The notes under the pieces were generated by a model. It saw only the letters and a list, made by a program, of their open reading frames with translations, ran no database searches and was not told the DNA's origin. The translations under genes and the position numbers were made by a program. From Betaproteobacteria bacterium (GTDB taxonomy: Bacteria > Pseudomonadota > Gammaproteobacteria > Burkholderiales > SG8-41): 12,422 nt of DNA. This document shows positions 6,492 to 12,422 of the stretch, one piece after another; the stretch's first letter is position 1; every line of letters begins with the position of its first letter. The stretch is taken from assembly GCA_020028375.1 (NCBI GenBank), contig JAHZNX010000034.1, positions 1 through 12,422 on the forward strand. Reading direction: 5' to 3'.

Positions 6492-7652
6492 ATGCGGATC
6501 TTCGTCCTCGGTGCCGGCGCCACCGGCTCGCTGATCGCGCGGCTTCTTGTGCGCCAGGGGCACCAGGTGACATGCGGCGACCGGGATCCGGATCGTGCGC
6601 ATCGCTTCCTGGGCCGGAAATCTGCCATTCCGATCCGGCAGGTGAATGCGCGCAACCTGTGGAGCATCGTCAAAGCTGCGCGAGGCAGCCATCTTCTCGT
6701 CAACGCCAGCCCCGCTGTCTTCAACAGGATCGTCCTGCGCGCTGCGCTGCGGCTGCGCGCCCATTATCTCGACACCGCCTCGCATCAGTCCCGCAATCCC
6801 TTCAAGGCGGAGCAGCTCAGCTTCGACAGGCAGTTCCAGGCGAAAAACCGCGCTGCCGTCATCAATGCCGGCGTGGCCCCGGGTCTTACCAACCTACTGG
6901 TCGCGCGCTGCGCCGAGCTGCTCAACGGGCTCGAGAGCGTCCACATCCGGCTCTACGAAAGCACCGGAAGCGATGAGCCCGTGTCGCAGTGGTCTTCCGA
7001 CGCCGCGTTCGACGAAGCGGTGTCGCGCCCCCCGGTGTACCGCCACGGGCGCTTCCGCTTCGGCCAGAGGTTCGGCGAGCGGGAGGTGTTCCGCTTTCCC
7101 CGCCCCATCGGACTGTCGGGCGTGTTACTGGCCGCGCAGGACGAGGTCGTCACGCTGCCGCGCTTTCTCAAGCTGCGCGAGCTCGACGTCAAGATTGGGG
7201 GGAACGATTTCGAGCGCCTGCGCCGCCTGTACCGGCAGGGCAGGCTCAGGCGGTCCCGCGGTCCGGCGGCAAGCCGTTTTCCGCAGACTCCGACCCCGCG
7301 GCAGGTGGCGAAGCTCGTCGCCCGCGGTGCGCTGTACCACGCTCGCTTTGCCGCCGCCGTGGTCGCGCGTGGCCGGAAGAACGACCGGCACACGCTGGTC
7401 CGCCAGGATGCAGCCTTCCCGAGCCTCCATCAGATCCACCGCCGCGAGGTATACACCTCGCCCATCGCCTGGGCGACGGCACACATGGCCGCGCTGTTCG
7501 TGAAGCATTTTCCGCGCGAGTTCCCGGGCGTCCACCCGCCGGAAGCGCTGCCGGCCGCAACCCGCCAGGCCATTCTCGCCGGCGCGCGCGCCTATGGCAT
7601 CCGCATCGGCATGAAAGTCACCCTTGGCGAGCCGGTGGACGACGAATATTAG
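6492..7652 (+). CDS. Saccharopine dehydrogenase-like NAD(P)-binding protein
   Basis: 386 aa. The N-terminal Rossmann fold opens with MRIFVLGAGATGSLIARLL (GxGxxG at 8-13), with an acidic residue near 31 after the second strand. LLVNASPAVFN, HYLDTASH and NAGVAPGLTNLLVAR are the usual landmarks of the saccharopine dehydrogenase / homospermidine synthase-like superfamily. The C-terminal half is less conserved and very Arg-rich (RLRRLYRQGRLRRSRG), as in the many uncharacterised members annotated only as saccharopine dehydrogenase NADP-binding domain proteins. No lysine-pathway genes surround it, so a true saccharopine role is unlikely. It begins 12 bp after the MmgE/PrpD stop without a good ribosome site and probably belongs to the same transcript. 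Its substrate is unknown; an amino- or keto-acid reductase linked to the neighbouring carboxylate genes is a guess. Confidence 0.82.
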   Translation: MRIFVLGAGATGSLIARLLVRQGHQVTCGDRDPDRAHRFLGRKSAIPIRQVNARNLWSIVKAARGSHLLVNASPAVFNRIVLRAALRLRAHYLDTASHQSRNPFKAEQLSFDRQFQAKNRAAVINAGVAPGLTNLLVARCAELLNGLESVHIRLYESTGSDEPVSQWSSDAAFDEAVSRPPVYRHGRFRFGQRFGEREVFRFPRPIGLSGVLLAAQDEVVTLPRFLKLRELDVKIGGNDFERLRRLYRQGRLRRSRGPAASRFPQTPTPRQVAKLVARGALYHARFAAAVVARGRKNDRHTLVRQDAAFPSLHQIHRREVYTSPIAWATAHMAALFVKHFPREFPGVHPPEALPAATRQAILAGARAYGIRIGMKVTLGEPVDDEY

Positions 7653-7683
7653 GAGTTCCGCCGGCAGCCATCCGCCTCTGCGC

Positions 7684-8292
7684 ATGAAGCTCTACGTCAC
7701 CCCGGGCTCTCCCTACGCGCGCATGGCGCGGATCGTGGTCATCGAGAAGGGGTTGGAGAGCCGGGTCGGGATCATTGCGGCTCAGACGCGCCGCGCGAAC
7801 AGTCCCTACTACGATATCAATCCTTCGGGCCGCGTCCCCTATCTCGTCCGCGACGATGGCGTCGGCCTCGAAGAATCCGCTGTCATCTGCGCCTACCTCG
7901 ACCACCTCGATGGCAATCCGGCCTTCAAATTGCCGGCGGGTGAGCCGGGGTGGGCAGCGCGCCGACTCGAAGCGCTGGCGAGAAGCATGCTGGATGGCCT
8001 GGCCGTCTGGAGCCGCGAAATTTTGCGGCCCCTGAGCGAACGTTCCCCAACCGTCGTCCAGCACGAAGCTGACCGCAGCCGGCGCATGGCCGACCTTTGG
8101 GAATCGGAGATTGATCATCCCCTGATGCACGGCGCGCTCAGCATGGTGCAGGTCACGCTCGCGTGTGCCCTCGGGCTCGAAGCCCGGGTTCCCGAATTTC
8201 GTTGGCGGCCGGGGCACCCGAAGCTGTGCCACTGGTTCGACCGGATCGCCGCACGGCCATCGTTCGCGGCGACCGCGCCTCCCGGCGCGTAG
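7684..8292 (+). CDS. Glutathione S-transferase family protein
   Basis: 202 aa, a normal GST length. The thioredoxin-like N-terminal domain begins MKLYVTPGSPYARMARIV, with Ser9 in the position of the catalytic/GSH-stabilising residue. The cis-proline loop is RVPYL (V51-P52), and E64-S65 is the glutamate-serine pair that holds the gamma-glutamyl part of glutathione. The rest is the all-helical domain, ending with a typical HPKLCHWFDRIAARPSF segment. ATG 7684 is used because the family pattern starts there; the AGGAG at 7651 is ~28 bp away, too far to serve it. It follows the saccharopine-dehydrogenase-like gene by 31 bp and is the last gene of the row. It ends one base before the end of the convergent Bug gene. 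It may act in isomerisation (as maleylacetoacetate isomerases do) or thiol conjugation; the sequence does not decide. Confidence 0.9.
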   Translation: MKLYVTPGSPYARMARIVVIEKGLESRVGIIAAQTRRANSPYYDINPSGRVPYLVRDDGVGLEESAVICAYLDHLDGNPAFKLPAGEPGWAARRLEALARSMLDGLAVWSREILRPLSERSPTVVQHEADRSRRMADLWESEIDHPLMHGALSMVQVTLACALGLEARVPEFRWRPGHPKLCHWFDRIAARPSFAATAPPGA

Positions 8293-8293
8293 G

Positions 8294-9262
8294 TCAGTCG
8301 ACTTTGACGCCTGCGGCCTTCACCACCCGCCCCCACATCTCGATGTCCGCGCGAACGAAGCGGGTGAATTCGTCGGGGGTCATGGTGAGGGGATCGGCGC
8401 CGAAGCCGACGAGCTTTTCCCGCACCCCGGGCGTATTGACCGTCTTGACCACGGCGTCGTGCAGCTTCATGACGATGTCGCGCGGCGTCTTCGCCGGCAG
8501 CAGCAGGCAGTAATAGTTCTGCAGCTCGACGTTGGGGAATCCCGCTTCCTTCGTCGTCGGCACGTCGGGAAAATACGCGGAGCGCTTTGGGCTCGCCACC
8601 GCGAGCGCCCTGACCCGGCCCGCCTTGATATAGGGCGAGACCACCGGCAGGTCCACGAACATGCCGCTCAATTGCCCCGCGACGACGTCGACTACCGCGG
8701 GCGCCGCGCCCTTGTACGGCACGTGCGTCATGTTGACAGCGGCCTGCTTGTTCAGCATCTCGAGCGCGAGGTGGAGCGTGCCGCCGTTGCCGGCGGAGCC
8801 CATCGTGACCTGACCCGGCCGCGCCTTGGCGAGCGCGACCAGCTCCTTCAGGCTCTTTGCCGGCACCGACGGATGCACGACCAGGATGGTGGTGGTAGTC
8901 ATGACCGGCGTCAGCGGCTGCAGGTCGCGCAGCGTGTCGTAGGGCAGCTTCGAGTAGGTCACCATGTTGATCGCGATCACGCTCGCGGTCGCCATCAGCA
9001 GCGTGTAGCCGTCGGGCGCGGCCTTTGCAACCATCTCCGCGCCGATGATCCCGGTCGCGCCGGCGCGGTTGTCCACGATGATTGCCTGGCCCAGCAGCTC
9101 GGTCAGGCGCGGCGCCATCGCCCGCATCGTGAGGTCCGATGGGCCGCCCGCGGAGAACGGCACGACGATCCGTATCGGCTTGGAGGGATAGGCCTGCGGC
9201 CAGGCCGGCACGGAACCTGCGACAAGCAACGCTGCACTGCACACGCGGATCAACGATTTCAT
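8294..9262 (-). CDS. Bug/TctC-family periplasmic solute-binding protein
   Basis: 322 aa, standard Bug size and layout. The signal peptide is residues 1-~23 (MKSLIRVCSAALLVAGSVPA), followed by YPSKPIRIVVPFSAGGPSDL, VDNRAGATGIIGAEMVA, KAAPDGYTLL, VPYKGAAPAVVDVVAGQLSG and the C-terminal DEFTRFVRADIEMWG. ATG at 9260-9262 is chosen over the in-frame ATG 18 bp upstream because GGGAGGA (9268-9274) is correctly spaced before it and the signal peptide then has the normal short basic start. It lies downstream of the acyl-CoA dehydrogenase gene on the same strand, 121 bp away, so the two may share a transcript, although its strong ribosome site suggests independent translation. Its stop lies one base from the GST stop on the opposite strand, leaving no room for a terminator. 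Confidence 0.93.
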   Translation of the reverse strand: MKSLIRVCSAALLVAGSVPAWPQAYPSKPIRIVVPFSAGGPSDLTMRAMAPRLTELLGQAIIVDNRAGATGIIGAEMVAKAAPDGYTLLMATASVIAINMVTYSKLPYDTLRDLQPLTPVMTTTTILVVHPSVPAKSLKELVALAKARPGQVTMGSAGNGGTLHLALEMLNKQAAVNMTHVPYKGAAPAVVDVVAGQLSGMFVDLPVVSPYIKAGRVRALAVASPKRSAYFPDVPTTKEAGFPNVELQNYYCLLLPAKTPRDIVMKLHDAVVKTVNTPGVREKLVGFGADPLTMTPDEFTRFVRADIEMWGRVVKAAGVKVD

Positions 9263-9294
9263 GATTTTCCTCCCGATCATCGAAACTCAACGAG

Positions 9295-9378
9295 TCATAT
9301 CAGCAGCGCGGCCCGCCCGGCGACCTGTCCCCGCTCGACCCGCTCGCGCAGCGCTTCCGCTTCCACTAGCCATCGCCT
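9295..9378 (-). pseudogene. Possible remnant of a gene C-terminus
   Basis: In the gap between the acyl-CoA dehydrogenase and Bug genes, one minus-strand frame reads RRWLVEAEALRERVERGQVA then GRAALLI and a TGA at 9295-9297, bounded upstream by another stop. The pattern (amphipathic helix, then GxVxGRA and a hydrophobic end) resembles the last residues of zinc-type alcohol dehydrogenases/quinone oxidoreductases, which often end GKVVL or GRAVL. It may be the tail of a deleted gene or a chance reading in GC-rich DNA. Confidence 0.25.
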
Positions 9379-9383
9379 TCATA

Positions 9384-10568
9384 TCAATCCCGGAACATGA
9401 AGTTGGCGGCCTTGAGAAAGAGCGTGCGGTTGACGCCGTCCGAGTGCAGAAAGGCAGCCGCATCGCGCACCAGCTTCTCGACTCCGAGCTCCTTCATGTA
9501 GCCGTGGCCACCGTGGATTTCCATGGTCCAGGTCGCGATCTTCCACGCCGCCTGCGCCGCCATCGCCTTGGGCAGCGCGCCGAGCGTGCGGTCCCAGCCG
9601 TGCTCCGGGTGGTCGGCGAGCCAGCAGGCGCGGTGGATGTAGGAGCGCGAGGCGTCGATCAGCATGCGCATCTCCGCAAGCTGGGCGCGGATGCCGTCGT
9701 GCTCGATCAGGGGCTTCCCGCCCTGGACGCGCACCTTCGCCCAGTCGATCGCCTTCTGGTGCAGCGCGCCGGCCACGCCGAGGACGGAAGCGCCGGCATA
9801 CGCGTTCGACTGCGGGAAAAATTCCGCGAGCACGCTGAAGCCGTTGCCGACCTTGCCGACCACGTTTTCATCCGGGATGAAGCAATCCTGAAAGATGAGC
9901 TCGGCGTTATTGGCCAGTCGCTCGCCCATCTTGTCGTGCACGCGCCCGATGGTAAAGCCCGGCCGGCCCCGCTCCACCAGGAAACAGGTGGACGCCTCGG
10001 CCATCGGCCTGCCCGGCTCCGTCTGCGCGAACAGCAGGTAGTGGCTCGCGCGGTTTCCGTTCGAGATGAAGTGCTTCATGCCGTTCACGACCCAGCCGCC
10101 CGCGGCCCTGCGCGCACCCGTGCGGAACGGCGTCGGGTGCGGCAGAAAATAATTGGAGGCGTTGTCGGGCTCGGTGATGCCGATCGCCAGCACGCCGCGC
10201 GGGTCCTGCGCGAAGCCGGGCAGCACGCGCGCCTGCTGCTCTTCGTTCAGCGCCTTCTGCATGATCTGGGCGATCTTGAGCGTCTGCGCCATGACGACCG
10301 ACACGCCGAGGTCGCCCTTGCCCAATTCCTCGATCACCATGGCGCTAGTGAGCGAGTCGGCGCCGAGCCCGCCCCATTTCTCGGAGAGCGTCATGGTGCG
10401 GATGCCGACCGCGTCCGCTTTCTCCACGATCTCCCAGGAGAAGCTCTTCTCGGGGTCCGGGTCCGCGTCGAGGAGCGGCGCCCGCGGCGCCACTACCTCT
10501 TCGACGAAACGCGCAACGGTCGCCAGTATGGCGCGCTGCTCGTCGTTGGCGATGAAGATCTCTTCCAT
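9384..10568 (-). CDS. Acyl-CoA dehydrogenase family flavoprotein
   Basis: 394 aa, normal for the family, which oxidises acyl-CoA thioesters to 2-enoyl-CoA using FAD and passes electrons to ETF. The N-terminal helical domain includes SEKWGGLGADSLTSAMVIEE. The middle beta domain carries the FAD/substrate signature LAIGITEPDNASNYFLPHPT and WVVNGMKHFISNG. The C-terminal helical domain contains EIHGGHGYMKELGVEKLVRD (~350-369). The position that normally holds the catalytic glutamate of the IYEGTSEIQR motif reads LHSDGVNRT, aligning Asp377 with that Glu. This departs from medium-chain-type enzymes and may point to an unusual substrate or a different base. The start is ATG 10568; GGGAG lies 9 bp upstream and inside a small hairpin. 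It is transcribed away from the TcuA-like gene. Confidence 0.9.
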   Translation of the reverse strand: MEEIFIANDEQRAILATVARFVEEVVAPRAPLLDADPDPEKSFSWEIVEKADAVGIRTMTLSEKWGGLGADSLTSAMVIEELGKGDLGVSVVMAQTLKIAQIMQKALNEEQQARVLPGFAQDPRGVLAIGITEPDNASNYFLPHPTPFRTGARRAAGGWVVNGMKHFISNGNRASHYLLFAQTEPGRPMAEASTCFLVERGRPGFTIGRVHDKMGERLANNAELIFQDCFIPDENVVGKVGNGFSVLAEFFPQSNAYAGASVLGVAGALHQKAIDWAKVRVQGGKPLIEHDGIRAQLAEMRMLIDASRSYIHRACWLADHPEHGWDRTLGALPKAMAAQAAWKIATWTMEIHGGHGYMKELGVEKLVRDAAAFLHSDGVNRTLFLKAANFMFRD

Positions 10569-10578
10569 TTCGACCCGC

Positions 10579-10597
10579 TCCCGCTAAACGTGCGGGA
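10579..10597 (-). promoter_or_regulatory. Hairpin covering the ribosome site of the acyl-CoA dehydrogenase gene
   Basis: On the minus strand TCCCGC and GCGGGA form a perfect 6-bp stem with a 7-nt loop. The second arm contains the GGGA of the Shine-Dalgarno sequence, 9-10 bp before the ATG at 10568. Folding would hide the ribosome site. The stem is seen; a regulatory effect is inference. Confidence 0.35.
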
Positions 10598-10633
10598 TTT
10601 AGAGCGCCAAACGAAATGACCGTCCCTGGTTAA

Positions 10634-10750
10634 CTCCCCTCCTTTTCAAGGAGGGGTGGATGCGAAGCAGACGGGGTGGTTACGTGGGTACCACTCGCTC
10701 CCACCACCCCGCCCGCTTACGCGGGCACCCCTCCTCCGGCAGGAGGGGAG
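10634..10750. repeat. Compound inverted-repeat intergenic element (117 bp)
   Basis: The 267-bp gap between the acyl-CoA dehydrogenase and TcuA-like genes is mostly filled by nested inverted repeats. The outer ends are CTCCCCTCC (10634-10642) and GGAGGGGAG (10742-10750). Each end is itself a hairpin: CCCCTCC...GGAGGGG at 10636-10656 and CCCCTCCT...AGGAGGGG near 10728-10748. The inside holds GGGGTGGT (10673-10680) paired with ACCACCCC (10703-10710), and GCCCGC-TTAC-GCGGGC at 10711-10726. The wording (CTCCCCTCCTTTTCAAGGAG and GGGGTGGT) resembles intergenic repeats scattered through many proteobacterial genomes. It may act as a bidirectional terminator or an RNA-stabilising element. I see no reading frame of note within it. 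Confidence 0.75.
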
Positions 10751-10835
10751 ATTATTTTGTCAGGCGCTCTTAGGTTACCATGCAAGTCTCGCGAATTTCT
10801 CCGCTACTTCCAGTCTCACTATCCGGACCCGCAGG

Positions 10836-12317
10836 ATGAAACCATACGACGTCGTCGTCGTCGGCAAGGGCAATGCCGCTTTGTGCGCCGCCCTGTCCGC
10901 GCGCGAATCCGGCGTGAGTGTCGTCATGCTGGAGGCCGCTGCGGAGGAGGAATCCGGCGGCAACAGCCGCTTCGCCGGCGGCGTGATGCGCTTCGCGTAT
11001 CGCAATGCGGACGATCTCAAGCGCCTGACCGACATCACCGACGAGGAGATCGCAGGGAGCGACTTCGGCACCAACACGCGCGAGGAGTATCTCGACGACC
11101 TCTACCGGCTGACCAGCTACCGCACCGATCCCGATCTGTCGGAGCTGCTCGTCAACCGCAGCCTCGACACGCTCGCGTGGCTGCGTTCGAAGGGCGTGCG
11201 CTTCAACCTCAACTTCGGCCGCCAGTCGGGGCTGGTCGCGGGGAAGCGCGTATTTTTCGGGCGCATGCCGATCGAGGCCTCCGGCGGCGGGGCCGGCCTG
11301 GTGCAGAGCCTCGATGCAGCAGCGCGGAAAGCCGGGATCGAGGTCTTCTACGGGACGCGGGTTTCCTCGCTCCTCTACGACGGGGAGCGCGTCTCGGGCG
11401 TGCGCGCGCGGCACCAGGGAAAGCCCGCCGAGTTCCGCGCGAAATCCGTGGTGCTCGCGTGTGGCGGCTTCGAGGCGAATCCCGAGTGGCGCACGCGCTA
11501 CCTCGGCCCGGGCTGGGAGCTCGCCAAGGTGCGCGGCACCCGCTTCAACGTCGGCGACGGCCTGCGCATGGCGCTCGACATCGGCGCGGCGCCGTACGGC
11601 AACTGGTCGGGCTGCCACGCGACCGGATGGGACCGCCATGCGCCGGAGTTCGGCGACGTCAATGTCGGCGACCAGTTCCAGAAGCACAGCTATATCTTCG
11701 GGCTCTTGATCAACGCCGAGGGCCGGCGCTTCGTGGACGAGGGGGCGGACTTCCACTCCTTCACCTATGCCAAGTACGGGGGCGAGGTGCTGAAGCAGCC
11801 CGGCCAGTTCGCGTGGCAGGTGTTCGATTCCAAGGTCACGAAGCTCCTGCGCTCCGAGTACCGCATCAAGTTCATGACCAAGGAAACGGCGAGCACATTG
11901 GAGGAGCTTGCGCCCAAGCTGGAAGGCGTCAACGCGGGCGAGTTCCTGAAGACGGTGCGCGAGTACAACGCCGCGGTCCGCAGGGATGTGCCTTTCGACC
12001 ACACCATCAAGGACGGCAAGTGCACGGTGGGGATCGAGCCGCCCAAGTCGAACTGGGCGCAGCCGCTCGACACGCCCCCGTTCGACGCCTACGCCACGAC
12101 CTGCGGCATCACCTTCACCTTCGGGGGGCTGCGCATCGACAAGGAGACCGGCCAGGTGCTCGACTTACACTTTCACCCGATTCCCGGCCTCTACACGGCG
12201 GGGGAAATGGTGGGCGGGCTCTTCTATTTCAACTACCCGAGCGGCACCGGGCTCGTGTCCGGGGCGGTGTTCGGTCGTATGGCCGGCGCCAGCGCCGCGA
12301 AAGCCGCGAAACAATGA
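10836..12317 (+). CDS. FAD-dependent tricarballylate dehydrogenase-like (TcuA / fumarate reductase flavoprotein family)
   Basis: 493 aa, typical for TcuA-like proteins. The FAD Rossmann motif is MKPYDVVVVGKGNAALCAAL (GxGxxA), followed by SGGNSRFAGGVMRFAY, the SVVLACGGFEANPEWR segment in the middle, and the diagnostic end HPIPGLYTAGEMVGGLFYFN then YPSGTGLVSGAVFGRMAG. The family oxidises or reduces C-C bonds next to carboxylates; Salmonella TcuA converts tricarballylate to cis-aconitate. Exact substrate is not readable, and the partner TcuB is not seen in the window. The frame continues upstream into repeat DNA, but ATG 10836 is where family homology begins; GCAGG abuts it directly, so the ribosome site is poor. 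Its TGA overlaps the next gene's ATG (ATGA), which points to coupled translation with an MmgE/PrpD protein, a chemically sensible partner for cis-aconitate-like products. Confidence 0.87.
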   Translation: MKPYDVVVVGKGNAALCAALSARESGVSVVMLEAAAEEESGGNSRFAGGVMRFAYRNADDLKRLTDITDEEIAGSDFGTNTREEYLDDLYRLTSYRTDPDLSELLVNRSLDTLAWLRSKGVRFNLNFGRQSGLVAGKRVFFGRMPIEASGGGAGLVQSLDAAARKAGIEVFYGTRVSSLLYDGERVSGVRARHQGKPAEFRAKSVVLACGGFEANPEWRTRYLGPGWELAKVRGTRFNVGDGLRMALDIGAAPYGNWSGCHATGWDRHAPEFGDVNVGDQFQKHSYIFGLLINAEGRRFVDEGADFHSFTYAKYGGEVLKQPGQFAWQVFDSKVTKLLRSEYRIKFMTKETASTLEELAPKLEGVNAGEFLKTVREYNAAVRRDVPFDHTIKDGKCTVGIEPPKSNWAQPLDTPPFDAYATTCGITFTFGGLRIDKETGQVLDLHFHPIPGLYTAGEMVGGLFYFNYPSGTGLVSGAVFGRMAGASAAKAAKQ

Positions 12318-12422
12318 ACCGCCAAGACGCCAAAATGCATTCAACCGCTTCCGATAACCCCTACACGCGCGGCATCGCGGAGTTTGTGTCCGGCCTCAAA
12401 TACGAGGCGATCCCCGGGGAGG
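12314..12422 (+). CDS. MmgE/PrpD family protein, N-terminus (3' partial)
   Basis: The frame from ATG 12314 runs to the window edge and reads NPYTRGIAEFVSGLKYEAIP after a short leader. This matches the first helix of MmgE/PrpD proteins (compare LAKRINALRYDGLPAEA in the other copy at 5094). The ATG overlaps the TcuA-like stop in an ATGA. A second in-frame ATG at 12335 is closer to where homology starts and could be the true start. Only ~36 residues are visible, so the class within the family is undetermined, but it would be the second member in this window. Confidence 0.7.
   Translation, partial: MNRQDAKMHSTASDNPYTRGIAEFVSGLKYEAIPGE

Noticed and set aside
4200..6785. 861-codon minus-strand open frame opposite the Bug, MmgE/PrpD and saccharopine-like genes
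   Set aside because: It runs antisense across three genes with clear family motifs. Long antisense frames are expected at this GC content, and no motif is seen in its product.
10634..10750. CRISPR array
   Set aside because: There are only inverted, not evenly spaced direct, repeats, with no spacers and no cas genes.
10757..10785. Promoter with TTGTCA as -35 for the TcuA-like operon
   Set aside because: The -35 is good, but the hexamer at 17 bp (ATGCAA) is a poor -10, so support is too weak to list as a feature.
10656..10835. Upstream extension of the TcuA-like protein by 60 residues
   Set aside because: The extension is translated repeat-element DNA, and the family's start motif begins at the ATG at 10836.

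Overview
The window is high-GC DNA of proteobacterial style. It most likely comes from a betaproteobacterium of the Burkholderiales type. That assignment is inference, resting on three separate Bug/TctC-type periplasmic solute receptors, the CoA and tricarboxylate-like catabolic genes around them, and a GC-rich hairpin-type intergenic repeat.

Left part (1-2662): a selenocysteine insertion locus on the + strand. It holds the C-terminal ~538 residues of the elongation factor SelB (its 5' end lies before the window), a thioredoxin-reductase-like flavoprotein whose ATG overlaps the selB stop by one base, and a complete 95-nt tRNA-Sec gene (selC, anticodon TCA). An 11-bp perfect inverted repeat begins at the last base of the tRNA.

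Middle part (2706-8292): a divergent pair of Bug receptor genes separated by ~190 bp. The minus-strand one is a divergent Bug protein. The plus-strand one is structurally odd: it carries two successive signal-peptide and N-terminal Bug modules, as if the 5' end of one Bug gene had been joined to a second, complete one. It heads a tight + strand gene row: Bug, MmgE/PrpD family, a saccharopine-dehydrogenase-like NAD(P) protein, and a glutathione S-transferase.

Right part (8294-12422): a minus-strand pair (acyl-CoA dehydrogenase, then a third Bug receptor) converges on the GST gene. A short possible gene remnant lies between the two. A 117-bp inverted-repeat element fills most of the 267-bp gap between the acyl-CoA dehydrogenase and a + strand TcuA-like flavoprotein (tricarballylate dehydrogenase / fumarate reductase type). 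The TcuA-like gene overlaps by ATGA the start of a second MmgE/PrpD gene that runs off the window.

Working picture (inference): next to the selenocysteine genes lies an accessory region for uptake and breakdown of small polycarboxylic or CoA-linked organic acids. The Bug proteins would bind substrate in the periplasm. The TcuA-like flavoprotein, MmgE/PrpD proteins and acyl-CoA dehydrogenase would carry out oxidation and dehydration steps. No TctA/TctB membrane genes, integrase or regulator gene are present here, and the substrate cannot be read from the sequence.
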